In this document: positions 46,041-53,591 of the stretch, piece by piece
Numbering within the stretch: the first letter of the stretch is position 1
Layout: every line of letters starts with the position of its first letter
Assembly (NCBI GenBank): GCA_024760905.1
Contig: CM045733.1
Span: 70,385,001-70,449,000, forward strand
Direction: 5' to 3'
DNA length: 64,000 bases
Source of the DNA: Plotosus lineatus
Lineage: Eukaryota > Chordata > Actinopteri > Siluriformes > Plotosidae
Translations under genes and position numbers: made by a program
Notes under the pieces: model-generated
Told to the model about the DNA's origin: nothing
What the model saw: the letters and a program-made list of their open reading frames with translations, nothing else
Databases searched by the model: none

Positions 46041-46389
46041 AAATCCCTCTACACAGTCATCATGTTCCTGAATCCTGAGTCGTGTACCGCGCTAGTGTGA
46101 CTCAGTCTCTTACAGAAAACACTTGCACTAGTTTGCTTATAAAGGTACGTCACCACCACACACAGCTGCCTTTGTTCTCTCTTATATGTTTTTGTGTTTT
46201 TCACCACAGAGGGTACAGCACCCCCACACGTGCCAGAGGTGTGGTGGCTTTGCCTTCGTGCCCTGCCCTATGTGCCATGGCAGTAAGATGTCCGTGTTCA
46301 GGAACTGCTTCACCGACTCCTTCAAAGCCCTCAAGTGCACCGCGTGTAATGAGAACGGCCTTCAACCGTGTACCAGCTGCTCCCACTAA
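38744..46389 (+). CDS. grxcr1: grxcr1: glutaredoxin domain-containing cysteine-rich protein 1 (gene span, 4 coding exons)
   Basis: Four exons (38744-39151, 41274-41513, 44727-44792, 46210-46389) join in phase 0 to give 297 codons plus a stop. Human GRXCR1 has about 290 residues. The protein has an N-terminal variable, acidic Ser-rich part, then [20 protein letters not shown], then a glutaredoxin-like domain ([20 protein letters not shown] to [15 protein letters not shown]). It ends in a Cys-rich module with four CxxC pairs (CQRC, CPMC, CTAC, CTSC). The glutaredoxin fold lacks the usual CPYC active site, so redox catalysis is doubtful. In mammals and zebrafish GRXCR1 is needed for hair-cell stereocilia and is a human deafness gene (DFNB25). 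The frame is open 97 codons upstream of the chosen ATG, but only from this ATG does the protein resemble the family ([20 protein letters not shown]). Introns contain SINEs and transposon remnants. Confidence 0.95.
39655..40165 (+). pseudogene. Tc1/mariner-like transposase remnant
   Basis: In grxcr1 intron 1. Nucleotide words (gctgtgatcagaaggtgtta, ctagaccaggaatcaatgga, gaaaccttgggtcctggatg) follow a fish Tc1/mariner element I know well. Translation shows a broken [14 protein letters not shown] and GWETLGPG. It has stops, frameshifts and an internal deletion around 40085-40095, and the inverted ends are absent. Confidence 0.65.
40349..40408. repeat. (GT)n microsatellite
   Basis: Uninterrupted GT run in grxcr1 intron 1. 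Confidence 0.97.
40541..40850 (+). mobile_element. tRNA-headed SINE (head 2)
   Basis: Head gggcagcatgttggtgtagt, cacctcacagcaagatggtc and ggttcgagtcccatg, with strong A- and B-box matches. The body is tttgcatgttctccgtgtgc. A diverged shared tail follows (ctgagacaggcttcggcctt, agcagtttggcaaatgaatg). Confidence 0.75.
41274..41513 (+). CDS. grxcr1: grxcr1 coding exon 2
   Basis: 80 codons, [20 protein letters not shown] to [10 protein letters not shown], between the acceptor tgccttgtag and the donor GGG|gtcagt. It encodes most of the glutaredoxin-like domain. Confidence 0.95.
41945..42028 (-). mobile_element. Head-2 SINE fragment, minus orientation
   Basis: The complement of the SINE middle (tagcgcagggccaacaggca, acaaccattcatgctcacat). 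No ends were found. Confidence 0.45.
42140..42495 (+). other. Unclassified CpG-containing segment with CRE palindrome and short ATG frame
   Basis: In grxcr1 intron 2. A CpG cluster (cgaaagccgccgtcgccgag) precedes a full TGACGTCA palindrome (42337-42344). About 75 bases later an ATG opens [20 protein letters not shown]. The layout resembles the promoter and first exon of a transposon-encoded gene, followed 0.4 kb later by a family I fragment. No known domain is visible. Confidence 0.4.
42895..43060 (+). mobile_element. Family I fragment, copy 3
   Basis: Matches the pre-exon part of family I: ttgattggtcagctcgggcg, catgcgcagtgcccgttaca, tctccgactttctcttcatt, cattaagtttatttacaag. It retains more CpG than the other copies. 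Confidence 0.65.
43295..43652 (+). mobile_element. SINE family D, full length, 9-bp target duplication
   Basis: Flanked by exact aagttgtat (43286-43294 and 43653-43661). A box gtggcctggtggtaaggtgc and B-box region gggggttcaagccccact. The body and shared tail are complete, ending ttaggattaagcagctacag and aaaatgaact. Confidence 0.88.
43935..44005 (+). mobile_element. SINE tail fragment
   Basis: aggctccagtctccccatga and ggatacgataagcgcttggg resemble a variant of the shared SINE tail. Confidence 0.4.
44110..44480. other. Unclassified segment rich in tgatcgtgatga-like words
   Basis: In grxcr1 intron 2. Short degenerate repeats such as gtgatgatcgtgatgaactc and gatgatcgtgctgatcgtgg are unlike the surroundings. 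The minus strand is open for about 88 codons (44397-44131), but no domain is recognisable. Confidence 0.35.
44727..44792 (+). CDS. grxcr1: grxcr1 coding exon 3
   Basis: 22 codons, [20 protein letters not shown] then IE, between the acceptor tttttaacag and the donor GAG|gtaaaa. Confidence 0.94.
44960..45214 (+). mobile_element. SINE family D, 5'-truncated, 10-bp target duplication
   Basis: Flanked by exact tattatttgt (44950-44959 and 45215-45224). It starts inside the body (ccccccagtgcggctagctg) and runs to the shared tail. The tRNA head is missing. Confidence 0.85.
45512..45559. repeat. (AC)n microsatellite
   Basis: Uninterrupted AC run. Confidence 0.97.
45619..45963 (+). mobile_element. 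SINE family D, full length, diverged
   Basis: Head gtggcccagtgctaaagtgc and gagattcaagctccact; body aactgggttatcaaaggccg; tail gcgagctgtccagggtgtac to ttcaccggttcacaaattg and tgaatgaatga. Confidence 0.75.
46006..46037. repeat. Poly-A run
   Basis: About 32 A residues, close to grxcr1 exon 4. Confidence 0.9.
46210..46389 (+). CDS. grxcr1: grxcr1 coding exon 4
   Basis: 59 codons and a TAA stop, [20 protein letters not shown] to [13 protein letters not shown], after the acceptor tttcaccacag. It holds the four CxxC motifs, which resemble a DnaJ-type zinc module. Confidence 0.95.
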   Translation, partial: RVQHPHTCQRCGGFAFVPCPMCHGSKMSVFRNCFTDSFKALKCTACNENGLQPCTSCSH

Positions 46390-46492
46390 GTGCCTGTACC
46401 CCTCCCTCAGTATCCACCCTCCTTATTACCCACCATTCGCCATGTGAAGGACTGAATTGTAAAAGAAATCCAAACAAATCTGTGGGATTGTG

Positions 46493-46498
46493 AATAAA
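46493..46498 (+). terminator. grxcr1: Polyadenylation signal of grxcr1
   Basis: aataaa lies 104 bases after the stop codon, followed by a T-rich stretch (cgttgtttttaaaaag). Confidence 0.7.
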
Positions 46499-46886
46499 CG
46501 TTGTTTTTAAAAAGCTTGTAAAAGCATTTGATTGTTAACTCAGATATATGATATCATAGTATGTCTGTGATGATGTTCCAAACAGGTCATTGAACACTCC
46601 AGAACAGTCATGTCCAGTCTGCCGTCAGATTGGCTGTGTCCTATTACACCATAGTGATGGAATCAAGTACCAAACTAATGTTGCCAGGAAATCAGAGATA
46701 TATTACATGCTTTCTGGAACCCCAGAACACGTCATGAGCCATATGATGAAGATTGTTGAAAGAAGATTTGAATCAGCCTGTTGTGTGTGAGCTTACAGGA
46801 TGCGTGCTGCATCAAAAATGTGGATATACAAAGTTTTTAATATTGAACTTTCCGTAGGCTACATTTGGATGGACTTGACATTACAG

Positions 46887-47422
46887 CAGTGCTTCTCAAA
46901 TAGTGAGGCACGCCCCCGTTGGGGGGTGTGTGGTATGATGCCAGGGGAACATGTTTTTTCTGGAATAGTGTACGTGAACTAAGTGTAATTGCACCTCCGG
47001 TCCACTAGTTGGCAGTGGCGCTCTCATTGTCACGCTATGGTGTAGCAGTTTCTCGCCCAGCAAACGATATGAAGTGCAGTAAACAACCCCTCAAGAAACA
47101 ACATGGAAAAATTTCGAAGAAGAACGAAGAGAAAGGTGGAGCGAGACGGAGATATTAAGGTATAAGTAAGTTGAATGAGTTTAAACTCTTTAAATCTTTT
47201 CTGTTGGAGATTAAACTCAATTAAGTTTTTCTTTATTGTAGGTTGAATTATATTTCTTTCTTTTTTTATTTTTAATGTTAATAAAGATACAACGTTATGC
47301 GGAGGTGTACTAATAACAATTTTATAGACAAATAATACTAGTTATAGTCGCTCATGGGGCGGTGAAATGTTTTTTTTTTTCTTCCTAGAGGGGGCGCCAC
47401 AGAATATAATTAAGAAGTACTG
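46887..47422 (+). mobile_element. hAT element, copy J2, internally deleted
   Basis: Ends cagtgcttctcaaatagtga and attaagaagtactg match both ends of J1 (28531-30200). The interior keeps ccggtccactagttggcagt and acaacccctcaagaaacaac but lacks about 1 kb relative to J1. The flanking 8-mers (cattacag and gtgtaaag) agree at only half the positions, so the insertion is old. Confidence 0.75.
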
Positions 47423-47465
47423 GTGTAAAGTTACCTGCGAGTCCTGTTACAATTCGAAAACACCG

Positions 47466-47850
47466 ATGTGAAGCCGAGATATCGACAAGAATCTCCCACA
47501 AAGTCTGATTGTAGAAAAAAAGAAGTTCTGTGGAGGCTGCGATTTACCAAAGAGCACATCGGCTGGCCCGAAGAGAACCGGGGTAACATTTTACTGACCG
47601 ATCAAAGCAAGACTGGCCTTTTTGGTTCGAGTGGCCAGAGACAGTTTGCCCGGCGATTCCCCAACACTGAACTGAAGCCACAGTGCGCTGTGAAGACGGT
47701 GAAGCATCGCGGTCTGGGCACGTTTCTCATACGACGGTGTCAGGCCTCTGCATCACTTACCACGGATCATGGATCACATCGAATCACGGATCATGGATCA
47801 CGGATCATGGATCACATCGAATACATCAGACGACTTGAAGTCCATCCGTG
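47466..47850 (+). pseudogene. Tc1-like transposase central fragment
   Basis: An open frame reads RLRFTKEHIGWPEENRGNIL, LTDQSKTGLFGSSGQRQFAR, RFPNTELKPQCAVKTVKHRG. This corresponds to the region around the first catalytic Asp of Tc1 transposases; here LTDQSK stands for the usual WTDESK, so the Asp is kept. It then runs into short direct repeats of ggatcatggatcac (47765-47818). No inverted ends were found. Confidence 0.65.
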
Positions 47851-48373
47851 ATGTTTATTCTCGTTTATATCAACAAACCACACACAATTATGCAACGTAC
47901 AAGACAGTGGGCGGGCTCTGCTCATTTTACTGACTGAAGACTAAAAGTTAAAGAAAGAAAGAAAAATGACTGACAGGAATCCTGTCATGTTCACAGGTCA
48001 CTGATTTCTGATCATTAAAAAAAGAAAACAGAAAGAAAGAAAAAGAAATACATTCTCTGTTAATCTGTTGTTTCACGTGATTTCTGTAAAAGGAACGTTG
48101 TACATTCGAACCGTGTAACCAGTTAAAATCCAATCAGTCAACCACAAAGCTGAGCTGGAGCCATGTTCAGATGATTCCGAACCCCAGAGCAGCCTGATCC
48201 ATTAATAAACATCAGAGTCAGAAACGTCCAGGCGAGAACATGTCTTCCTGCTGTCTGTCCCGCTCACTGCACAGTCCAGGATGGATCCCAGAGATGGAAC
48301 TGATGGTGGATGTCTCAGCGGGTCGCTTCCACACTGACACTGTAAGGAGGATGGAGGAGGCTGGTGGATTTGG

Positions 48374-48457
48374 GCTCTGTGCTCTCATAGCCCTGTACAA
48401 TGCTGCTTGATTCCGATGCCACAAGGCAGCATTGTAAAGAGGCTCAAAGCACAGAGC
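48374..48457 (-). ncRNA. mir103: mir-103/107 family microRNA hairpin
   Basis: On the minus strand an 84-nt hairpin forms. Its base is gctctgtgct paired perfectly with agcacagagc. The upper stem pairs caatgctg with cagcattg and ccttg with caagc. The 3' arm (48407-48385, 23 nt) begins agcagcattgtacagggcta and ends with tga. This matches mature miR-103 as I remember it; miR-107 ends ca. The loop (ttgtggcatcggaatcaag) and the flanking agcacaga resemble mir-107 precursors. Known copies sit in PANK gene introns, and no PANK exon was recognised nearby. It lies between the 3' ends of grxcr1 and slc30a9 and is probably an independent transcript. Confidence 0.9.
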
Positions 48458-48932
48458 AGGACATCAGCGACAAGCGTTTACTGTCCACACGGAAAAGAAA
48501 TGATCGTTTTAATGCTCGCGCTCTCTCGCGCTCTCTTTTTTCACTTTTTAGCCACATCCCCCCCATCTACCCCCCACCTACCCCCCACCTCCCGATCTAA
48601 TAATACACCGCCGTGAACAACAGCAGGGGAAGGAGGAATTAAGTCATGCTCAGCTGCGCCCCCTACTGGCGCGTCTACAGAGCAAACGCAAACCAAAGCT
48701 GAACAACATCGTCAGAAATCAGAGCAAGAAAAGCAGGTGGAGACGCTTCATCAATCAACTTGGAGATGGATGTATGCAAAAAAACAAACAAACCAAACAA
48801 AAACAAACAGCATGGATGCTTTAAACACTGGAATAATAATAATAATAAAAAATCTTTCTCCTGTTGGCATTACATCCCTTTGAAGGGTGTAGAGGATTTG
48901 CTCAAAAAAAAAAAAACCCACCACCATTGAAA

Positions 48933-48937
48933 TCAAA

Positions 48938-48968
<31 letters not shown>

Positions 48969-48970
48969 GA
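48933..48970. repeat. (CAT)n microsatellite
   Basis: Repeated atc units directly visible. Confidence 0.85.
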
Positions 48971-49199
48971 CTGAAGGATAAGCATGAAGTAGATGATCAG
49001 TGGAGACTGCACAGAGACATCATGTCGAATAAAAATGAAAGAAAGAAAGAAATGCCTGATCGGTTTTGCACCGAGTCCGTGATGGAGGGAAGATGCAGCA
49101 AAGCTCGGTGCACATCTCCCTTTCTCTCTTTCTTCATGCTGAGCACACATTTTCTTCCTTTCCTTTTTTTTTTTTTTTTTTTTTTGGTCGAGTCGAATC

Positions 49200-49540
49200 T
49201 CTTGTCCTATAATTTCGGCTTTTGCTCGAGAAGCTCGAATAGAAGAATAAAATCAGGCGGAAATGAATCCATGCCGCACAGAAATATTGACAATAATGGA
49301 TTTTTAAAATCTGCCCGGACTATATAAAGCTCGAATCCCTTTCTCGAGAAATTGCACTCGGTCCATGTCGGTTGTCTGAAGCTGCTGAAATCCGTCACAC
49401 CGTGTAAAGAGCTCGCGAAGCTCTTGATGGACGGCTGGAGTTTTTGTGGGGTTTCTTAATGGAAAACAATCCCAGCCAATCAGAATGCAAGAAGAGGCCC
49501 AGGGCTCTTTTCGCTGACCAATGGCATTACAGCATTTCTA
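49200..49540. promoter_or_regulatory. Candidate promoter block upstream of the miRNA
   Basis: CpG-containing sequence (tctcgagaaattgcactcgg, agagctcgcgaagctcttga) with two CCAAT motifs (gccaatcagaatg near 49474 and accaatgg near 49518) and tatataaag at 49322-49330. For the minus-strand miRNA the CCAAT motifs would be upstream and inverted, with ttatatag-like sequence between. The TATA could equally serve a plus-strand transcript. Confidence 0.35.
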
Positions 49541-49630
49541 TCTCGTCTTTTTAACACATGGAGGCTCGCGTGGAAAAATGTATCGAGCAGTTAACGATCA
49601 AATAATAATAAACAATTATAATAAACAGGC

Positions 49631-49633
<3 letters not shown>

Positions 49634-49664
<31 letters not shown>
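49634..49664. repeat. (GT)n microsatellite
   Basis: Uninterrupted GT run followed by a short GA run. Confidence 0.95.
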
Positions 49665-49667
<3 letters not shown>

Positions 49668-49933
49668 ATAAATGGAGAGAGAGAGAGAGTGTTCAAGAGA
49701 GATAGACAGGTAGAAGACACAAAGCAGCTGGATTTAATTTTACAAATTATTCAATTTATTCAAACATATTTTTGGAGGTTCAACCAAATCTGAAACACAT
49801 ATGAAGTTAAAAACAAAAGCTCAGAGAGTAAATGTAGAAAGATTGTCAGAAAGGTTAATGTGGTTGAGAAGAAGTGAGAATGAAAGTGTGCAAACACAAA
49901 GCTCGGAGATGAAACTCACACGAGCTGATGGAG

Positions 49934-49935
<2 letters not shown>

Positions 49936-49991
<56 letters not shown>
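49936..49991. repeat. (CA)n microsatellite
   Basis: Uninterrupted CA run. Confidence 0.97.
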
Positions 49992-49993
<2 letters not shown>

Positions 49994-50116
49994 CTACAGC
50001 ATCAGATTCCTTCCCAAACACACAACAAGGGAAAAGATGTGACCAACAAATCCAATTACACCGTTTATAGTATGAGAAGAGGAAGCAACTCTCTTTTTTA
50101 AATGAAAACATCATGA

Positions 50117-50117
<1 letters not shown>

Positions 50118-50149
<32 letters not shown>
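50118..50149. repeat. (AC)n microsatellite
   Basis: Uninterrupted AC run. Confidence 0.95.
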
Positions 50150-50151
<2 letters not shown>

Positions 50152-50657
50152 GTCCAAAACAGGTTAAAAATGATGGAGCTGAGGTTGGGAAGATGTTGAG
50201 ACTTCCTGGTTTAGATCACACCAACATTGACTTTTAGCATTGACCACCCACTTTCCAAATAGATATTTAGAGCACCAAAGATTGGATCATATATTCTGCA
50301 AGCTTTATTAAATCTACATTAATAATAATAATAATAATGTCCTACGTTTTATATCATGTCCTCTGAGATGTTGTAATATTCCTTGTCAGGGAAGTGATAC
50401 CATCTACGGTGAATCTTTTTGGATTTTTCTATGTTATCTGATCAGGAGAATAAGCTTGAAGTTTAAATTCCTGTCACATGACCACAATGGATCACGTGAT
50501 ATGTATCTGATTTAGGACCAGTTATGAAAGACACTCGAATATAATTTTAAACGATCGGACTGGTGTGCACACATTAAGGTTAAAGTCAGACTTGTGTTCA
50601 CAAACCACAGAGCAGCTCTTCAGATCCATCCCAGGACCATAAACAGGACTGGCGGGG
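50150..50657. other. Intergenic DNA, no recognised feature
   Basis: Only a short taa run near 50320-50338. Confidence 0.35.
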
Positions 50658-50665
50658 CTTTAAGG

Positions 50666-50902
50666 CAGGGCTGTCAAACTTGTGCAACAAAGGGCCGTGT
50701 GGCTGCAGGTTTTTGTTTCCACCAAGCAGCAGCACACCTGACTTTGCTCATTGAAACAACTGATCTGACTCTTTGAACAGTTGATTGGTCAGTCTCTGTA
50801 AAGAGCACACAGATTGACCAATCAGCTGCCTGAAGTCTGATGGTGACAAATCAAAAGTCGTGAAAAGTCGTGGCCCTTTGTGGCCCGAGTTTGACAGCCC
50901 TG
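50666..50902. mobile_element. hAT-type MITE, 237 bp
   Basis: Inverted ends of about 31 bp: cagggctgtcaaacttgtgc and, at the right, gagtttgacagccctg, continuing inward on both sides with an aaagggcc block. Flanks ctttaagg and ccttaaag agree at 6 of 8 positions, consistent with an aged hAT duplication. An inner ttgattggtcagtc/gattgaccaatcagc pair extends the palindrome. Non-coding. Confidence 0.82.
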
Positions 50903-51271
50903 CCTTAAAGCTTTACTTGTGTAAATTAAAGGTTCCCAGCATAAGCCTTCCTCAGTACAGACTCAGGCTGAATGCACAAAAGCTTCCAGTCCAGTGACCC
51001 GAAGGGCAAAAACACAGCGTTTCTGTTTGTTTGTGGATATTTGTGAATTAATAAGCAAAGAAACAGAAATTCATCCACAACATTACTTCATGAACTTTTA
51101 GCCCAAGATATTTACAAATTAAGCAATATAATTAATCTTTTCAGGAATGGATTATTTCAAATGGAGATGTTCTGTATACTGTACCTACATACAGTCTCAG
51201 CTGTCATTTTAAAACCTTTATTGTTTAAGTGTAAAGAGGGCAGATTTAAATAATACATTCATGAACTCTAA

Positions 51272-51627
51272 CACTCAGGGCAGTGGTGGTCTAGTGGTAT
51301 AGGGCGCTGGATCGCTGATCCAAAGGTTGGGGGTTCGAGTCCCACTCTCCACATGGTTGTCACTGCCCCCCCTCAGTGCAGCTGACTGGGTTATCAAAGG
51401 CGGGCCATGTCTGTCACTGTCTATGGTGAGAGGTTGATGTAAAAGAACCATCGCGGACTTTCGTAAAGAGGAGCCGCAAAGTCGTCAGCGTGTTTCTGTC
51501 CCTCGCTAAAAAGGGTTGTGACAGGAAGGGAAGCGTAAAAACCTCTGCCAAATCAAACATGCGAATCCGATGATTCGCTGTGGCGACTCCCGAGTAAAAA
51601 GGGAAAAAGCCGAAAGGAAGACAGACA
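51272..51627 (+). mobile_element. SINE with D head and LINE-like tail (type E), 15-bp target duplication
   Basis: Flanked by exact attcatgaactctaa (51257-51271 and 51628-51642). The head has a box A gtggtctagtggtatagggc and a B box ggttcgagtcccactc. The body is tatcaaaggcgggccatgtc. The tail is acgcttcccttcctgtcaca-complement sequence ending cgatgattcgctgtggcgac and aaaaagccgaaaggaag. This is the best preserved and probably youngest copy in the window. Confidence 0.92.
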
Positions 51628-51642
51628 ATTCATGAACTCTAA

Positions 51643-52116
51643 ATATTTCCTGACTCAATTTATAAATTATTATCGATCTTACATTGTGAATTTCTAATAA
51701 ATGGGTGTCACTATATTGACTATTTACACTAAAAGGTCATTTGAGACATTTGCTGCAATCAAATCAAGAGAAACGACCCAACATGCAACATTATGATCAG
51801 TTTAACAGAAAAGAGCATTTGGATCAAAAATAAACTGTAAACTTTGTAGAAAAAATGTTGGATGTTGAAAAAAATGCATAGCACACATTTATCTGGTCAC
51901 ATTTTTTAGGTTGTTTTATAGTATATTCTGGTGAGCATTATTAACACAGCAAATAAGAAATACATCCACAGTAAATTTAGAAAAACTATGCGGCTCTTAC
52001 TATTTTTTGAGCCTCTCTTTAAATTTCTGCATTTCAGAATTCTACACTTGGACTCAGGGTGACCCACCTCGCATGATTTTCTGTGGAATTCTCAGGACAG
52101 ATACATTATGTGTGGT

Positions 52117-52148
<32 letters not shown>

Positions 52149-53035
52149 TGAAGACATGGATCACGGGGGAATGGGGGTGTTATGGGGGGATTAGGGGTTT
52201 GTATGAGTAGGAGGTAATGAAGGATGGTTCATCTAAATATTTTTCATTGTACACACGCAGAATTTCATCAACACTCATCAGCAAACTGAGTATAAACCTG
52301 AGCAACTTTAGCAACCGTGGGATTCAAACCCACAGCACATTTCTTATTATTAATAGCTCAAAACCTCCATTGTTGAAATATCACATCATTTTATAGCCTG
52401 TGACTAAAACCCAGAGTTTTGTCTTCCATGTGCACAAAGGTTACTTTTGATCACATGGCTGTTTCGACTGACACCACATTAGCCATATGCTAGTGTTATT
52501 AGCTGAGCATGAGGATGTAGATGAAAAACGTGTCCCTGTGAATCCTTGGGGATTGTCCTGTGTTGGTATCTAACTTAATCTTATTTGGCTACATGCCAGG
52601 TTGTGTTAAACGCTCAACATGCATCAAAACCTCATCCGTAACATTTGGCTGACATCAGTTTTTGACAAACGCCGAACGATGTGAATTTGTCACTGTTGAT
52701 GTATGAATACTACTGTACCCTTACTCCTACTCATCAGAACAGTTCTCCTGGACCGGTCAGATTTTAAAAACCTTCACTTGACCATTTTAGAATCAATCTC
52801 ATCATCTCATTAGAATCATCTCTTATTATCACATAAAACAACTAATTATAACCAATAAACTACATTCATTGAAACTAAATTAAATATCTACTTACATGTC
52901 TTGAGCAGAAAGTACTTTGTATATATGTATTAATAAATTATGTCATCAACCTCCAAAAAGCTTAAAGAACTTTCCAAAAATATTTGAGTTTTTCAACCTA
53001 TGCATTATCACTTATTCATTCTGTACTCACGTGTA
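51643..53035. other. Intergenic DNA, no recognised feature
   Basis: Contains an AC microsatellite at 52121-52148. No gene or repeat family was recognised. Confidence 0.4.
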
Positions 53036-53039
53036 CAGG

Positions 53040-53546
53040 GATTGAAATGGGTGATTTTTATTTTGTTTTTACCTTGTAGGGTAACCTGCCTTGCTGAAAA
53101 GAATAAGCTGGGTCTAGAACTGAGATTCATCAGACACCAGGCGAACCCACAAAGCTGAAATCTTTCTTCTGCTCCTTTGTTGTACATCCACACCACCTCC
53201 CGGAATGCTGTTTACTGAGCAGCTCATGGCACTCATTCCCAGCACAATTTAGACAGATATATAAAACATTAATACCTTAAAACATGAATCGACTTCATGA
53301 ATGCGAGTTTACCAATGTTAGTGCATTGGGCCTAAGAGAACACCTTCTGTACTATCAGCTTCCAGAAGTTCTGGACATGTGGACCGAGTGAGGAATGGTA
53401 CAAATAACGAGAAAAAGTAAGACTTCATCTGGAAGGTTGGTCAGAGCTGCTTCGCTCGAGGTGCAGAACCACTGAAACTTCCTTCAGCCTGGCTGGCTTC
53501 TTCTCTCCCACACACAGATGCTGTGCTCCTCTCTGGCCTCACAGCA
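53040..53546 (-). other. slc30a9: slc30a9 3' UTR (approximate)
   Basis: Follows the TAA at 53549-53547 on the minus strand. A minus-strand aataaa (plus-strand tttatt, 53057-53062) could be the polyadenylation signal. The end is a guess. Confidence 0.45.
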
Positions 53547-53591
53547 TTACAAGATCTCCAGATCGACGTGCCGTACTTCTGGATTGCGTTG
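53547..53591 (-). CDS. slc30a9: slc30a9 terminal coding exon
   Basis: Acceptor cccaaaacag, then QRNPEVRHVDLEIL and TAA: 14 codons. It completes KELK| from the exon at 58360-58473 in phase 0 and matches the conserved end of SLC30A9. Confidence 0.9.
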   Translation of the reverse strand, partial: QRNPEVRHVDLEIL

